64,000 nt of DNA from Kibdelosporangium persicum. Lineage in GTDB: Bacteria > Actinomycetota > Actinomycetes > Mycobacteriales > Pseudonocardiaceae. The number at the start of each line of letters is the position of its first letter. Positions within the stretch are counted from its first letter, which is position 1. A program made the translations under genes and the position numbers. The notes under the pieces are model-generated. The model saw only the letters and a program-made list of their open reading frames with translations. It had not been told where the DNA came from and searched no databases. Below, piece after piece: positions 1 through 8,636 of the stretch. Location of the stretch: positions 186,001-250,000 of the forward strand of contig NZ_JAAATY010000006.1 of the NCBI RefSeq assembly GCF_013280595.1, read 5' to 3'.

Positions 1-32
1 GGGGTTCTCGTCCCGCGACGCGGGAGGACCCC

Positions 33-1019
33 GTGATTCATTTCGTTCTGCTGATCGGCTGTGCGGTCGCGATCTACTTGTCCTGTGAGTGGTTTGTCAA
101 CGCCGTGGAGTGGCTCGGTCGGCGGCTCAAGGTCGGGACGGTCGCGGTCGGCACGGTGCTGGCGGCGATCGGTACCGCGCTGCCGGAAAGTGTCGTGACG
201 TTCGTGGCGGTGGCCTTCGGTGACACGCCGGAACAGCGTGACCTGGGTGTCGGTGCGGCGATGGGCGGGCCGTTGGCGCTGGCCACGGTCGCCTACGGGG
301 TGATCGGCTGGAGCCTGCTGGCCAGCCGCCGCCGGGGCGCGGTGCAGGACTGGGGTGACGTCGACAAGCTGGCCAAGGACCAGACCTGGTTCGTGGTGGT
401 GTTCGTGGTGAAGGTCGCGCTGGGGCTGGTGGCGTTCTCGATCAAGCCGTGGCTGGGGCTGTTGTTCTTCGCCGCCTACGCCGTGTACTGCGTGCGGGAG
501 ATGCGTCAGCGGGACGACGGGCCGGGTGAGGACCTGGAGCCGTTGAAGCTGCAGCGCCGTCGTGCCGTGCCGGCGACGTGGGCGGTGGTGGCGCAGACGG
601 TGGGTGCGCTGGCGGTGATCTTCGCGGCGTCGCGGGTGTTCGTGCTGCAACTGGACGCGGTGGGCCCGATGCTGGGGCTGCCCGCGACGTTGACGGCGTT
701 GCTGCTGGCGCCGATCGCGACCGAGTTGCCGGAGATCATGAACGCGGTGATCTGGGTGCGTCAGGGCAAGACCCAGCTGGCGTTGGCCAACGTGTCGGGT
801 TCGATGATGATCCAGGCGACCGTGCCGAGCGGGTTCGGTCTGCTGTTCACGCCGTGGCGGCTGGATTCCGCGTTGCTCGTCGCCGGTGGTGTGACGCTGC
901 TGGCGGTGGTGTACCTGCTGATCACGTTGCGGTCCGGGCGGTTGAGTGTGCGCAGGTTGTCGATCGTCGGCGCGTTCTACGGGTTGTTCGCCGTGGCGTT
1001 GGTGCCGGTGTTCGCCTGA
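33..1019 (+). CDS. Sodium/calcium exchanger (CaCA) family membrane protein
   Basis: A 328-residue polytopic membrane protein of the cation/calcium exchanger type, expected to exchange a cation across the plasma membrane. Two alpha-repeat-like segments are visible: AAIGTALPES near residues 44-53 and APIATELPEI in the second half, each with the acidic residue that binds cation in this superfamily. About nine to ten hydrophobic stretches are separated by a charged central loop (about residues 155-180). The GTG start is chosen because GGGAGGA lies four bases upstream. The true cation is not known; some actinobacterial homologues are simply called sodium:proton or calcium antiporters. Its 3' end overlaps the convergent gene by 43 bp. 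Confidence 0.8.
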   Translation: MIHFVLLIGCAVAIYLSCEWFVNAVEWLGRRLKVGTVAVGTVLAAIGTALPESVVTFVAVAFGDTPEQRDLGVGAAMGGPLALATVAYGVIGWSLLASRRRGAVQDWGDVDKLAKDQTWFVVVFVVKVALGLVAFSIKPWLGLLFFAAYAVYCVREMRQRDDGPGEDLEPLKLQRRRAVPATWAVVAQTVGALAVIFAASRVFVLQLDAVGPMLGLPATLTALLLAPIATELPEIMNAVIWVRQGKTQLALANVSGSMMIQATVPSGFGLLFTPWRLDSALLVAGGVTLLAVVYLLITLRSGRLSVRRLSIVGAFYGLFAVALVPVFA

Positions 1020-1987
1020 GCCTGGGCGGCGCGCTCGATCAGGTCGGCGTTGCCGTGCAGCAGGTCTCGCCGGGTGATGACATCGTCGGCGCTCGCGTCG
1101 ATGAGCACGTGCGGGACGGCGAATCCCACCGGGCCGGTGGTGCCGCGCACGTCGATCGCCGTGCGCGGCGGCAGCAGGGTCAGCAGCCGTTGGACCTCGA
1201 GGGGCAACGCGCGCGGGTCGGCCACGTGGAGGGTGAAGATTCGTAGGTGCCCGACCGGGCCGTGCGGCGTCTGCACCACACGGGCACGCAGCACGCCCGG
1301 CATGTGCGTGGCGATGTCTCCGGCGCTCACCGCGACGGGCCGGTCCAGCCGGACGGCGGTGTTGCCGCCCTCGCAGGCGACGACGTCCGGGCGGAACAGC
1401 AGTTTGCGGGCGCGTGCCCGCGCGTCGGCGTCCAGGTCGAGGTCCAGTCGTGGGGTGGCCGGTGCGGGCATTTCACCCACGCGCCACGGTTCCCGCAGCG
1501 ACCGCGTCACGCCGTCCAGGCCGATGTAGGTCAGGGTGACGGCGTCTTCGTCGGGCGGCAGGCGGGTCAGCATGGGCCGCAGCGGCAGCGAATCCAGGCC
1601 GGTGAGCGCGGCGGCCCAGGCGATGGGCGTGTCGTTCCAGTGGGTGACCTCGGCGCCGGGTCCGAACCGGACCGCCGGGGTGGCGCCGGGCACAAGCTTG
1701 GTCACCAGGTAGGTCGGGCCCGTGCGCTCCAGCCGGAACGGCAGGTAGGCGAAGCGGCTGGCATACGGTTCGGGCAGTCGGTAGGTCAGGCCGAGCGACC
1801 GGTGGATGATGATCATCTCCCAGTGGAACGCGCGGTCCCCGGTGAGCCGGCAGGCGCGTCGCAGCCGCGTCACGTCGTCGGGGCGGGTGACACACGCCAG
1901 TGCCTCGTCGACGATCGTGCGGCGCTGTGCCGGGGTCAGTGGTGCGGTGGCCGCGGTGTACTCGGCCAGAGTCATCGCCTCGGGCAT
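977..1987 (-). CDS. S41 peptidase-like protein, probably lacking the catalytic part
   Basis: A 336-residue protein with no signal peptide. Its middle and C-terminal parts resemble the tail-specific protease (S41) family: VTHWNDTPIAWA followed by a PPDEDAVTLTY segment, then GHLRIFTLHV, a run ending in LLPPRTAIDVRG, and TTG. In S41 enzymes the IDVRGNGGG strand is followed by a long region with the catalytic serine and lysine. Here the protein ends about 50 residues after IDVRG and no such serine motif is seen. It is either a truncated, non-catalytic relative or a decayed gene. The ATG start has GGGAG eight bases upstream. The family link is from memory of motif patterns, not a search. Confidence 0.55.
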   Translation of the reverse strand: MPEAMTLAEYTAATAPLTPAQRRTIVDEALACVTRPDDVTRLRRACRLTGDRAFHWEMIIIHRSLGLTYRLPEPYASRFAYLPFRLERTGPTYLVTKLVPGATPAVRFGPGAEVTHWNDTPIAWAAALTGLDSLPLRPMLTRLPPDEDAVTLTYIGLDGVTRSLREPWRVGEMPAPATPRLDLDLDADARARARKLLFRPDVVACEGGNTAVRLDRPVAVSAGDIATHMPGVLRARVVQTPHGPVGHLRIFTLHVADPRALPLEVQRLLTLLPPRTAIDVRGTTGPVGFAVPHVLIDASADDVITRRDLLHGNADLIERAAQAQANTGTNATANNP

Positions 1988-2098
1988 GATCGCGCTCCCT
2001 ACTCCCTCGCTGAGCAGAGCGGTGGCAGCGCGTTCTGATACGCCGGTGGTTGCCCGGCCGGGCGCGTAAAGACGCGGACCGGCCGGACGGCGAGGTGG

Positions 2099-2980
2099 TC
2101 AGGTGACCTTGAACGCGGGGTTGAGCACCATCGGGGCGAGCTGGTCGATGGTCAGCGGCGGCGTGGCCATGGAGCCCTTGGCGGGGCTGCCTTCTTCGTT
2201 GTCGGGGTCCTTGGACTGGGCCACGAACACCACGGTGCCGTCGTCGTAGCGGTAGCCGACGACGGTGTTCACGCGCGAGTCCTCGGGTTTGGCCACCACA
2301 CCGACGGTCTTGCCTTGCACGACCTTGGTCTCGCACTGTCCGCCCGCGCCCCAGAACTTGGGCGTGAGCTGGCAGACGTCAGCCGGGTAGGTGTTGCCTG
2401 GCGTGTACACCAGGGCCATCACGCGGCCGGTTCCGCCGGCGGGCGCCGACTTGCTGGTCACCGCGACGGTCACGAGGTACTGCCATACCTCCTGCTTGTC
2501 CGGCCCGGCGCGGTCCTCGAACGAGGCCTGGGAGCCGGTGACCTTGGCGTCGGAGTTGGGGTAGGTGCGTTTCTCGTCGACGGCCAGGGTGGGGGCCACG
2601 GCGGCTTTCAGCGCGGCGAGGACCGCGTCGGCGGTGTCGGCGCGCGCACCGTTGCGGGCGGTGCGGTCGACCTGGCCGTTGGGCCAGGAGGTCTTGGTCG
2701 ATCCGTCCGCCTCGGCGGCGCCCGTGGACGGGGGCGCGAGGCCGGGGCCGCTGGCGGCGGGCCCGATGGGCAGCGAGTCGCCGCTGGGGGCCAGGGCGAA
2801 CACGGTGCCGGCGGCCAGGGCGACGACGGCGGCTCCGGCTCCGGCGCCTGCCCAGGTGGCGCGGCGGCGTTTGTGGGCGCGCCGGGCGGCGTCGAGCGCC
2901 GTGTTCGGGTTCATCGTCGGCGGTTGGCTGCTGACCGCCATCACCTGACGCAGGCCGTCGCGCAGTTCCTGCTCGTTCAT
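2099..2980 (-). CDS. Single-pass membrane protein paired with an ECF sigma factor
   Basis: A 293-residue protein with a short cytoplasmic N-terminus (about 45 residues, basic RRAHKRRR before the membrane), one hydrophobic segment (about residues 45-63), and a large outer domain starting with a Gly/Pro/Ser-rich linker. Its ATG directly abuts the TAG stop of the sigma-factor gene, so the two are translationally linked. The position and topology suggest an anti-sigma or sensory role, as is common for SigE-family ECF loci, but no zinc-binding anti-sigma motif (HxxxCxxC) is present. The outer domain is not recognised. Function is therefore inferred from context only. Confidence 0.7.
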   Translation of the reverse strand: MNEQELRDGLRQVMAVSSQPPTMNPNTALDAARRAHKRRRATWAGAGAGAAVVALAAGTVFALAPSGDSLPIGPAASGPGLAPPSTGAAEADGSTKTSWPNGQVDRTARNGARADTADAVLAALKAAVAPTLAVDEKRTYPNSDAKVTGSQASFEDRAGPDKQEVWQYLVTVAVTSKSAPAGGTGRVMALVYTPGNTYPADVCQLTPKFWGAGGQCETKVVQGKTVGVVAKPEDSRVNTVVGYRYDDGTVVFVAQSKDPDNEEGSPAKGSMATPPLTIDQLAPMVLNPAFKVT

Positions 2981-3496
2981 CTAGGAGGTCCTCTTTCGAT
3001 CAAAGGTCGGGGTCATCTGGTCGGTGAGCAGGTCGCGCAGCGTCTGCAGCCCCCGCGCGGCCTGGCTTTTCACCGTCCCGGTGGAACACTTGAGGGTCTT
3101 GGCGGTCTCCTCGACCGACATGTCCTCCCAGTAGCGCAGCACCAGCACCGCTCGCTGGCCGGGCGGCACCTGCTTGAGCGCCGCGTGCAGGACCATCCGG
3201 TCCTCCGGGCCGACTGTGCTGATCGGGGTGTCGGCCGGGTCGCCGGTGACGCTTTCCTTGCGGAACCAGCCGAGGCGGCGTTCGGACAGGAACGTCCGCA
3301 CGAGGGTCTGGCGGGCGTAGGCGTCCAACGCGTCGTGTCTGGTGACGCGCCGCCAAGCCAGGTAGAGCTTGGTGAACGCCACCTGGACGAGGTCTTCGGC
3401 CCGGTGCCAGTCCCCGCACAGCAGGTATGCCGTGCGGCGCATGGCGTCGGCCCGCGCCGCGAAGTAGTCCGCGAACGCGGTGTCCCGATCGGTCAT
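2981..3496 (-). CDS. SigE-family ECF RNA polymerase sigma factor
   Basis: A 171-residue extracytoplasmic-function sigma factor. Region 2 is visible at TAYLLCGDWHRAEDLVQVAF and the following KLYLAW, and region 4 at PPGQRAVLVLRYWEDMSVEE followed by a helix-turn-helix (TLKCSTGTVKSQAARGL). The ATG at 3496 is chosen because GGGGGA precedes it and because the product MTDRDTAFADYF matches usual starts for this family; an upstream in-frame start would add 20 unsupported residues. It is the first gene of a two-gene operon with a membrane partner that probably controls it. The target promoters cannot be told from the sequence. Confidence 0.9.
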   Translation of the reverse strand: MTDRDTAFADYFAARADAMRRTAYLLCGDWHRAEDLVQVAFTKLYLAWRRVTRHDALDAYARQTLVRTFLSERRLGWFRKESVTGDPADTPISTVGPEDRMVLHAALKQVPPGQRAVLVLRYWEDMSVEETAKTLKCSTGTVKSQAARGLQTLRDLLTDQMTPTFDRKRTS

Positions 3497-3619
3497 CGAT
3501 CCCCCGGCTAGGAAATGTGGGTGGCCTGGTGCGTTTTGCGTTACCGCACTAGTCACGCCCGCGGCGGCTCGGCGGGTTGCATGAGTCGCGACGAAAGATC
3601 CCGAACCACATGCCGGGTG

Positions 3620-4372
3620 TTATGGCGGTTCTTCCGGTGCCGTGTTGTCACGGTAGCGGGCGACGACGAACGCGCTAGCGGCGTTGTGCTTCTCGCGCAG
3701 TTCGTGGGCGCCGAGGATGTCGAAGTGGTGGTTGTCCAGGTAGTACTCGAGTTCTTTGGGGTACAGCAGCCGGAACGTCACGTGGTCGTGGACCAGGCCC
3801 TGGGCGCGGCGCCAGGTGCGGCGGCGTTCCAGCAGCTGCTGGGCGTGGTGCTGGCGGTATTCGGCGATGGCGTCGGCACGCAGGTCGGGGATGTCGATGG
3901 TGAAGCTGCGCGGGAGTTTGTCGGTGCGCAGCGGGTCGATGACCTCCAGGATCAGCAGGGTGCCGGGTGCGCTGTGCGCGGCGAAGGTGGCGACGGCCTT
4001 GTCGATGTCACGGTTGGCGTGGACGTTGGCCAGTGCGTAGCCGAAGCAGGTGATGGCCTCGAAGGTGCGGTGCAGGCGCAGGGTGCGCATGTCCCCGACG
4101 TGGAAGTCGATCTGCCCGCGGCGCTGCCGGGCGTAGTCGATCATGACCTGCTGGTGGTCGACGCCGGCCACGTCGGGGATGTGTTTGGCGAGGTATTCCA
4201 GGTCCCGGCCGGTGCCGCAGCCGATGTCGAGCAGGCTGGCGGGCTGGCGGCCGAGTCGCTCGGTGAAGATGGTCTCGGCCAGCCGGGGCACGGCGTGGTT
4301 GTCGCCGTCGTAGACGACTTCGTAGAGCTCGGGATGGCGGTAGAGCAGGTCGGTGTCGGGCTGCCTGTGCAT
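3620..4372 (-). CDS. Class I SAM-dependent methyltransferase
   Basis: A 250-residue protein with the Rossmann-type SAM-binding motif LLDIGCGTGRD (about residues 47-57), the acidic loop GVDHQQVM, and GDMRTLRL as motif II/III. The C-terminal half has a large insertion (IDPLRTDKLPRSF and following) typical of small-molecule methyltransferases. It is transcribed toward the sigma-factor operon and divergently from the small gene upstream of glmS. The substrate is unknown. Confidence 0.85.
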   Translation of the reverse strand: MHRQPDTDLLYRHPELYEVVYDGDNHAVPRLAETIFTERLGRQPASLLDIGCGTGRDLEYLAKHIPDVAGVDHQQVMIDYARQRRGQIDFHVGDMRTLRLHRTFEAITCFGYALANVHANRDIDKAVATFAAHSAPGTLLILEVIDPLRTDKLPRSFTIDIPDLRADAIAEYRQHHAQQLLERRRTWRRAQGLVHDHVTFRLLYPKELEYYLDNHHFDILGAHELREKHNAASAFVVARYRDNTAPEEPP

Positions 4373-4513
4373 GCCGCTTGATGCTCCTCACCAGGCCGGC
4401 GGACAGCCAGCACGGAGCGTGAAGTTCACTCGGTCGTGAGTAACCTCGCAGCTGTGCCCGATTTCGGGCACGGAAGTTGAGTTTGGGGGTGGGTGGTGTC
4501 AGGCTCGGACGCC

Positions 4514-4774
4514 ATGACGCAGACGGAGCTGGTGCGGCACGTGGTCGCCTCGACCGGGCTGGCTCCGGAGACGGCGGCGCGGCTGATCGCGGATGTGATC
4601 GCCTACTTCGGCGAGACCACGGAGCAGTTCGTGCGCCGCCGGCACGCGGAGCTGCGGCGGCGGCACTACGGCAACGCCAGTATCTGGCCGGTGATCGCCG
4701 GGGAGCTGGCCGAGCGGCGGGTGGCGGCTCCGCGGTTGTCCGAGCGTCAGCTGCGACGGATCGTGTACGGCTGA
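4514..4774 (+). CDS. Small conserved-looking protein upstream of glmS
   Basis: An 86-residue protein that begins MTQTELVRHVVASTGL, which resembles the first helices of HU-type DNA-binding proteins, followed by a basic, Arg-rich centre (VRRRHAELRRRHYG) and an end reading LSERQLRRIVYG. The GTG at 4493 is a possible earlier start, but the ATG at 4514 gives the more natural protein. It ends 12 bp before glmS and is very likely co-transcribed with it. HU proteins are about 90 residues but have a beta arm that is not evident here, so DNA binding is only a suggestion. I do not recognise a named family. Confidence 0.6.
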   Translation: MTQTELVRHVVASTGLAPETAARLIADVIAYFGETTEQFVRRRHAELRRRHYGNASIWPVIAGELAERRVAAPRLSERQLRRIVYG

Positions 4775-4786
4775 AAGGGACCCTAT

Positions 4787-6583
4787 ATGTGCGGGATCGT
4801 CGGCTATGTCGGGCATCGGGACGCGGTGCCGGTGTTGCTGGAGGGGCTGCAGCGCCTGGAGTACCGCGGTTATGACTCGGCGGGGCTGGCGCTGGTGCAC
4901 CGTGGCCGGTTGAAGGTGCACAAGGCCGCGGTGCGGGTGCGTGAACTGAAGGAGCAGGTCGGCAAGGCACCTGGCGTGGTGGGCATCGCGCACACGCGGT
5001 GGGCGACGCACGGTGAGGTCACCGACGTCAACGCCCACCCGCACACCGACACCTCGGGCCGCTACGCCGTGGTGCACAACGGGATCGTGGAGAACTCCGA
5101 CGAGCTGCGCGCGAAGCTGGTGGCGCAGGGTGTGGTGTTGCAGTCGGAGACCGACACCGAGGCGTTGGCGCACATGATCGCCGCGGCCGCCGAGCAGCAC
5201 GAGACGCTCGAGGAGGCGGTGCGCGCGGCGCTGCGGGGCGTGGAGGGCACCTACGGTCTGGTGGTGCTGGACGCGCGGCGCCCGAATGAGCTGGTGGTGG
5301 CGCGTAACGGCAGCCCGATCGTGCTGGGTGTCGGTGAGGGCGAGATGTTCATCGCCTCGGACGTGGCCGCGTTGGTCCGGCACACCCAGCGGGTGGTGTA
5401 CCTGGAGGACGGCGAGATCGCCACGGTGCGGGCCGGGGACTTCGAGACCAGCGGCCGCGCGGAGACGGTGGACCTGGCCGACGAGGACTACCAGCTGGGC
5501 GAGTTCCCGGACTTCATGCGCAAGGAGATGGCCGAGCAGCCCGAGGCGGTACGCCGGGCGCTGCGCGGGCGGCTGGACTCGCGGTTCGCCACCGCGCGGC
5601 TGGGTGGTCTGCGGCTGGACCCGCGGGATCTGCGGGCGGTGCGGCGGGTGAAGTTCCTGGGCTGCGGCACGGCGTACTACGCGGGGCAGATCGGCGCGAA
5701 CCTGGTGGAGGAGCTGGCGCGTATCCCGGCGGACGCCGAGCCGGCGTCGGAGTTCCGTTACCGCAACCCGGTGGTGGACTCGGACACGCTGTACGTGGCG
5801 ATCTCGCAGTCCGGCGAGACCCTGGACACCCTTGCGGCGGTGCAGGAGCTCAAGCGCAAGGGCGGCAACGTGATCGGCGCGGTGAACGTGGTCGGGTCGG
5901 CGGTGGCGCGGGAGTGCGGCAGCGGTGTGTTCCTGCACGCCGGGCCGGAGGTGTCGGTGGCCTCGACGAAGGCGTTCACCAACATGGCGGTGTCGTTCGC
6001 GATGCTGGCGTTGTGGCTGGGCCGGGTGCGTGACCTCTCGGCGGCGCACGGCTCGCGGCTGGTCTCGGCGTTGCAGCAGCTGCCCGACCAGATCGCCTCG
6101 ATCCTGGAGACCGACTACGAGGTCGCGGCGATCGCGCGGAAGTACGCGCAGGCCAAGCACATGTTCTTCATCGGCCGGGTGCGGGGCTGGCCGGTGGCAC
6201 GGGAGGGCGCGCAGAAGCTCAAGGAGATCTCCTACGTGCACGCGGAGGCCTACCAGGCCGCGGAGCTCAAGCACGGGCCGCTGGCGTTGATCGACAGTGC
6301 GATGCCGAGTGTGGTGATCGTGCCGCAGGACGAGTTGCTGGCCAAGAACATCGCCACGATCGAGCAGATCAAGGCGCGTGGTGGCCCGGTGATCGTGGTG
6401 ACCAACGCGGATCTGCCGGACGGGCTGGCCGACGCGGTGCTGCGGGTGCCGCGCAACGAGCCGGAGCTGGACCCGATCCTGCTGACCATCCCGTTGCAGA
6501 TGCTGGCCTACCACGTGGCCTCGGCGCTGGGCCGGGACATCGACAAGCCGCGCAACCTGGCCAAGAGCGTGACGGTGGAGTAG
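4787..6583 (+). CDS. glmS: Glutamine--fructose-6-phosphate aminotransferase (isomerizing)
   Basis: GlmS makes glucosamine-6-phosphate from fructose-6-phosphate and glutamine, the first step toward UDP-GlcNAc for peptidoglycan and, in actinomycetes, mycothiol. The 598-residue product starts MCGIVGYVGH, so after removal of Met the Cys is the glutaminase nucleophile. Domains: class II glutaminase (about 1-235), then two SIS domains (about 280-420 and 450-590). SIS motifs are seen at KFLGCGTAYYAG, AISQSGETLDT and EAYQAAELKHGPLALID. The end DIDKPRNLAKSVTVE is the family hallmark that carries the catalytic lysine. The length is about the usual 600-625. The upstream AAAGGGA is a good ribosome site. 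No glmS ribozyme or riboswitch is apparent in the short upstream region. Confidence 0.97.
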   Translation: MCGIVGYVGHRDAVPVLLEGLQRLEYRGYDSAGLALVHRGRLKVHKAAVRVRELKEQVGKAPGVVGIAHTRWATHGEVTDVNAHPHTDTSGRYAVVHNGIVENSDELRAKLVAQGVVLQSETDTEALAHMIAAAAEQHETLEEAVRAALRGVEGTYGLVVLDARRPNELVVARNGSPIVLGVGEGEMFIASDVAALVRHTQRVVYLEDGEIATVRAGDFETSGRAETVDLADEDYQLGEFPDFMRKEMAEQPEAVRRALRGRLDSRFATARLGGLRLDPRDLRAVRRVKFLGCGTAYYAGQIGANLVEELARIPADAEPASEFRYRNPVVDSDTLYVAISQSGETLDTLAAVQELKRKGGNVIGAVNVVGSAVARECGSGVFLHAGPEVSVASTKAFTNMAVSFAMLALWLGRVRDLSAAHGSRLVSALQQLPDQIASILETDYEVAAIARKYAQAKHMFFIGRVRGWPVAREGAQKLKEISYVHAEAYQAAELKHGPLALIDSAMPSVVIVPQDELLAKNIATIEQIKARGGPVIVVTNADLPDGLADAVLRVPRNEPELDPILLTIPLQMLAYHVASALGRDIDKPRNLAKSVTVE

Positions 6584-6633
6584 GTCCGTTTCGTTCAAGA
6601 CGCCGGCGAGTGGATGTTTCTAGGGTGCGGCCC

Positions 6634-7020
6634 ATGACTGTTCGACTGAATGCGATCTCGATCGTGGTCGCGGACATGGGCCGGTCCCTGGCCTTCTACC
6701 GCCGCCTGGGGGTGGCCGTCCCGGCGGACGCGGACGGCCAGCCGCATGTGGAGGCGCCGTTGCCGGGCGGGCTGCGGCTGCTGTGGGACACCGAGGACGT
6801 GGTCCGGTCGATCGATCCGGACTGGGTGCGGCGCGGCAGCGACGGGATGTCGCTGGCGTTCGAGGTGGACAGCCCGGCCGAGGTGGACACGCTGTACGCG
6901 CAGCTGGTGGACGCGGGGTATCACGGTGAGCGGCAGCCGTGGGACGCGTTCTGGGGTCAGCGGTACGCGGTGGTGCACGATCCGGACGGCAACGGCGTGG
7001 ACCTGTACGCCGCGCTGTAG
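6634..7020 (+). CDS. VOC-family (glyoxalase/bleomycin-resistance fold) protein
   Basis: A 128-residue protein of the vicinal-oxygen-chelate fold with two beta-alpha-beta-beta-beta units: RLNAISIVVADMGRSLAFY at the start and SLAFEVDSPAEVDTLYAQLV in the second half, ending RYAVVHDPDGNGVDLYAAL. The conserved DPDGN turn and the paired units are typical of small VOC proteins. Metal ligands are not obvious, so it may be a binding or resistance protein rather than a glyoxalase. The ATG at 6634 is preferred to a GTG at 6610 because family members begin close to this point. Confidence 0.8.
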   Translation: MTVRLNAISIVVADMGRSLAFYRRLGVAVPADADGQPHVEAPLPGGLRLLWDTEDVVRSIDPDWVRRGSDGMSLAFEVDSPAEVDTLYAQLVDAGYHGERQPWDAFWGQRYAVVHDPDGNGVDLYAAL

Positions 7021-7047
7021 CCCTGTGTTGCTGTAGGCCTGTGTTTT

Positions 7048-7851
7048 TCAGAGGGTTATGGCGTCGATCAGCTGCGGGCCGTCGAGCAGGACGCGGTCGT
7101 TGTGGTCGGCGCCGGGGATCTCCACCAGTGTCGCGTTGCCCGCGCGGGCGACCTCGCGGCTTTGCTCCGGCGGGATGACCGAGTCGGACGTGCCGAGCAC
7201 GACCGTCACCGGCGCCGTGACGCGTGGGATGGTCTCGGCGACCGGGAACCGGTCGCGCAGCAGCAGCCGCACGGGCAGGAACGGGTAGTGCTCGTGGCCC
7301 GCGGCGGCCAGGTCGGTGAACGGTGAGCGCAGCACGAGCGCGGCGGGTGGGTGTTCGACGGCCAGGTCGGTGACGACGGCCGAGCCGAGGCTTTCGCCGT
7401 AGTAGATCAGCTGGGCCGGCGGGATGCGCAGGTCGTCGACCAGGAACCGGTGGGCGGCGCGGATGTCCTGGGCGAGGCCGTCTTCGGTGGGGGTTCCGGG
7501 GTTGCCGCCGTAGCCGCGGTAGTCGACGAGCAGGACGGCCATGCCTTTGGCCGACAGCGCGGTGGCCAGGGGCGCGCGGTTGACGCGGTTGCCGGCGTTG
7601 CCGGGTGCGACGAGCACGACCGCGTACGGGCCGGGTTGTGCGGGTGGCACGAGCCAGGCGCCGAGGTCCAGGCCGTCGCTGGTGCGCAGCCGGACGTCTT
7701 GCGCGCCGGGCAGCACCTGGTTGGCGGGCGGGACGGGGCTGGTGTCGGGCAGGTAGATCAGTGCGCGCTGGAACAGCCAGACCAGGCCGAGCAGCAGCAG
7801 GAGCACCGCGGCGATCGCGGCCAGCGTGTACATGATCTTGGGCCGGGTCAT
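7048..7851 (-). CDS. Membrane-anchored alpha/beta hydrolase
   Basis: A 267-residue hydrolase with an N-terminal transmembrane anchor (MYTLAAIAAVLLLLLGLVWL) and a catalytic domain of the BEM46/serine-aminopeptidase type. Visible are DYRGYGGNPGTPTE, the nucleophile elbow YGESLGSAV, the acid in LGTSDSVIPPEQS and the histidine in IPGADHND, giving a complete Ser-Asp-His triad. Its ATG overlaps the DeoR stop by one base (TGATG), so it is the second gene of that operon. The substrate is unknown. An ester or phospholipid-like substrate near the membrane is plausible. Confidence 0.85.
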   Translation of the reverse strand: MTRPKIMYTLAAIAAVLLLLLGLVWLFQRALIYLPDTSPVPPANQVLPGAQDVRLRTSDGLDLGAWLVPPAQPGPYAVVLVAPGNAGNRVNRAPLATALSAKGMAVLLVDYRGYGGNPGTPTEDGLAQDIRAAHRFLVDDLRIPPAQLIYYGESLGSAVVTDLAVEHPPAALVLRSPFTDLAAAGHEHYPFLPVRLLLRDRFPVAETIPRVTAPVTVVLGTSDSVIPPEQSREVARAGNATLVEIPGADHNDRVLLDGPQLIDAITL

Positions 7852-8636
7852 CAGGCGCGGATGACCCGGACGCCCGCGTCGGTGAACTCGCCGACCACAC
7901 CGGGCTCGGCGCCCGAGTCGGTGATGAGCACGTCGACCTGGCGGATCGCGCAGATGCGGGCGAAGGCGTGGCGGCCGAGTTTGGAGTTGTCGGCGACCAC
8001 GATGACCTGGCGGGCGCGGGCGACCATCAGCTGGTTGATGCTGGCCTCGCCTTCGTTGTACGCGGTGGCGCCCGCGCTGGCGCTGATGGCGTCGACGCCG
8101 AGGAACAGGTGGTCGAGGGTGAGCTGTTCGAGCACCAGGGTGCCCAGCGGGCCGGTGAGCTCGTAGGACTGCGGGCGTACGACACCGCCGGTGACCACGA
8201 TCTTGACGTGCTGGCGCACGGTCAGTTCGTTGGCGATGTTCAGGGCGTTGGTCACGACTGTGAGTGCCGCTTCGCCGCCTGCCGCGTGCAGGTCCGCGCG
8301 GGTGGCCAGCGCGCGGGCGACTTCGGTGGTGGTGGTTCCGCCGTTGAGGCCCACGACGCTGCCGGGGCGGATGAGCGCGGACGCGGCGCGTGCGATGCGG
8401 TCCTTCTCGGTGGCGTGGCGTGCGGTCTTGTAGCGCAGCGGCAGGTCGTAGGAGACGTTGTTGGCGGTGGCGCCGCCGCGGGTGCGGGTGACCATCTGCT
8501 GTTGGGCCAGGCGGTCGAGGTCGCGGCGGATGGTGGCGGTGGACACGTCGAGTTCTTGCGCGGCGGAGTCGACTTCCAGGCGCCCGTCGCGAGCGATGAT
8601 CTCCAGCAAGGCGTTCCATCGCTCGTGTGACGCCAT
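7851..8636 (-). CDS. DeoR/GlpR-family transcriptional regulator
   Basis: A 261-residue sugar-responsive repressor. The N-terminal helix-turn-helix spans LLEIIARDGRLEVDSAAQEL through VSTATIRRDLDRLAQQQMV. The C-terminal DeoR sensor domain shows GSVVGLNGGTTTTEVARAL, KIVVTGGVVRP, LFLGVDAISASAG and VVADNSKLGRHAF, the motifs that bind sugar phosphates. It is divergent from the SIS/ROK/PfkB/aldolase operon and most likely represses that operon and itself; a phosphorylated tagatose or galactosamine intermediate would be the expected inducer (inference). The start is the ATG at 8636. Confidence 0.92.
   Translation of the reverse strand: MASHERWNALLEIIARDGRLEVDSAAQELDVSTATIRRDLDRLAQQQMVTRTRGGATANNVSYDLPLRYKTARHATEKDRIARAASALIRPGSVVGLNGGTTTTEVARALATRADLHAAGGEAALTVVTNALNIANELTVRQHVKIVVTGGVVRPQSYELTGPLGTLVLEQLTLDHLFLGVDAISASAGATAYNEGEASINQLMVARARQVIVVADNSKLGRHAFARICAIRQVDVLITDSGAEPGVVGEFTDAGVRVIRA

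Noticed and set aside
4373-4786. glmS ribozyme or riboswitch
   Set aside because: The region before glmS is filled by a small gene and lacks a ribozyme-like core; actinobacterial glmS genes normally have none.
4499-6598. Long open frame opposite glmS on the minus strand
   Set aside because: The sequence is rich in His, Arg, Gln and Pro and matches the antisense of a high-GC gene; glmS is unambiguous on the plus strand.
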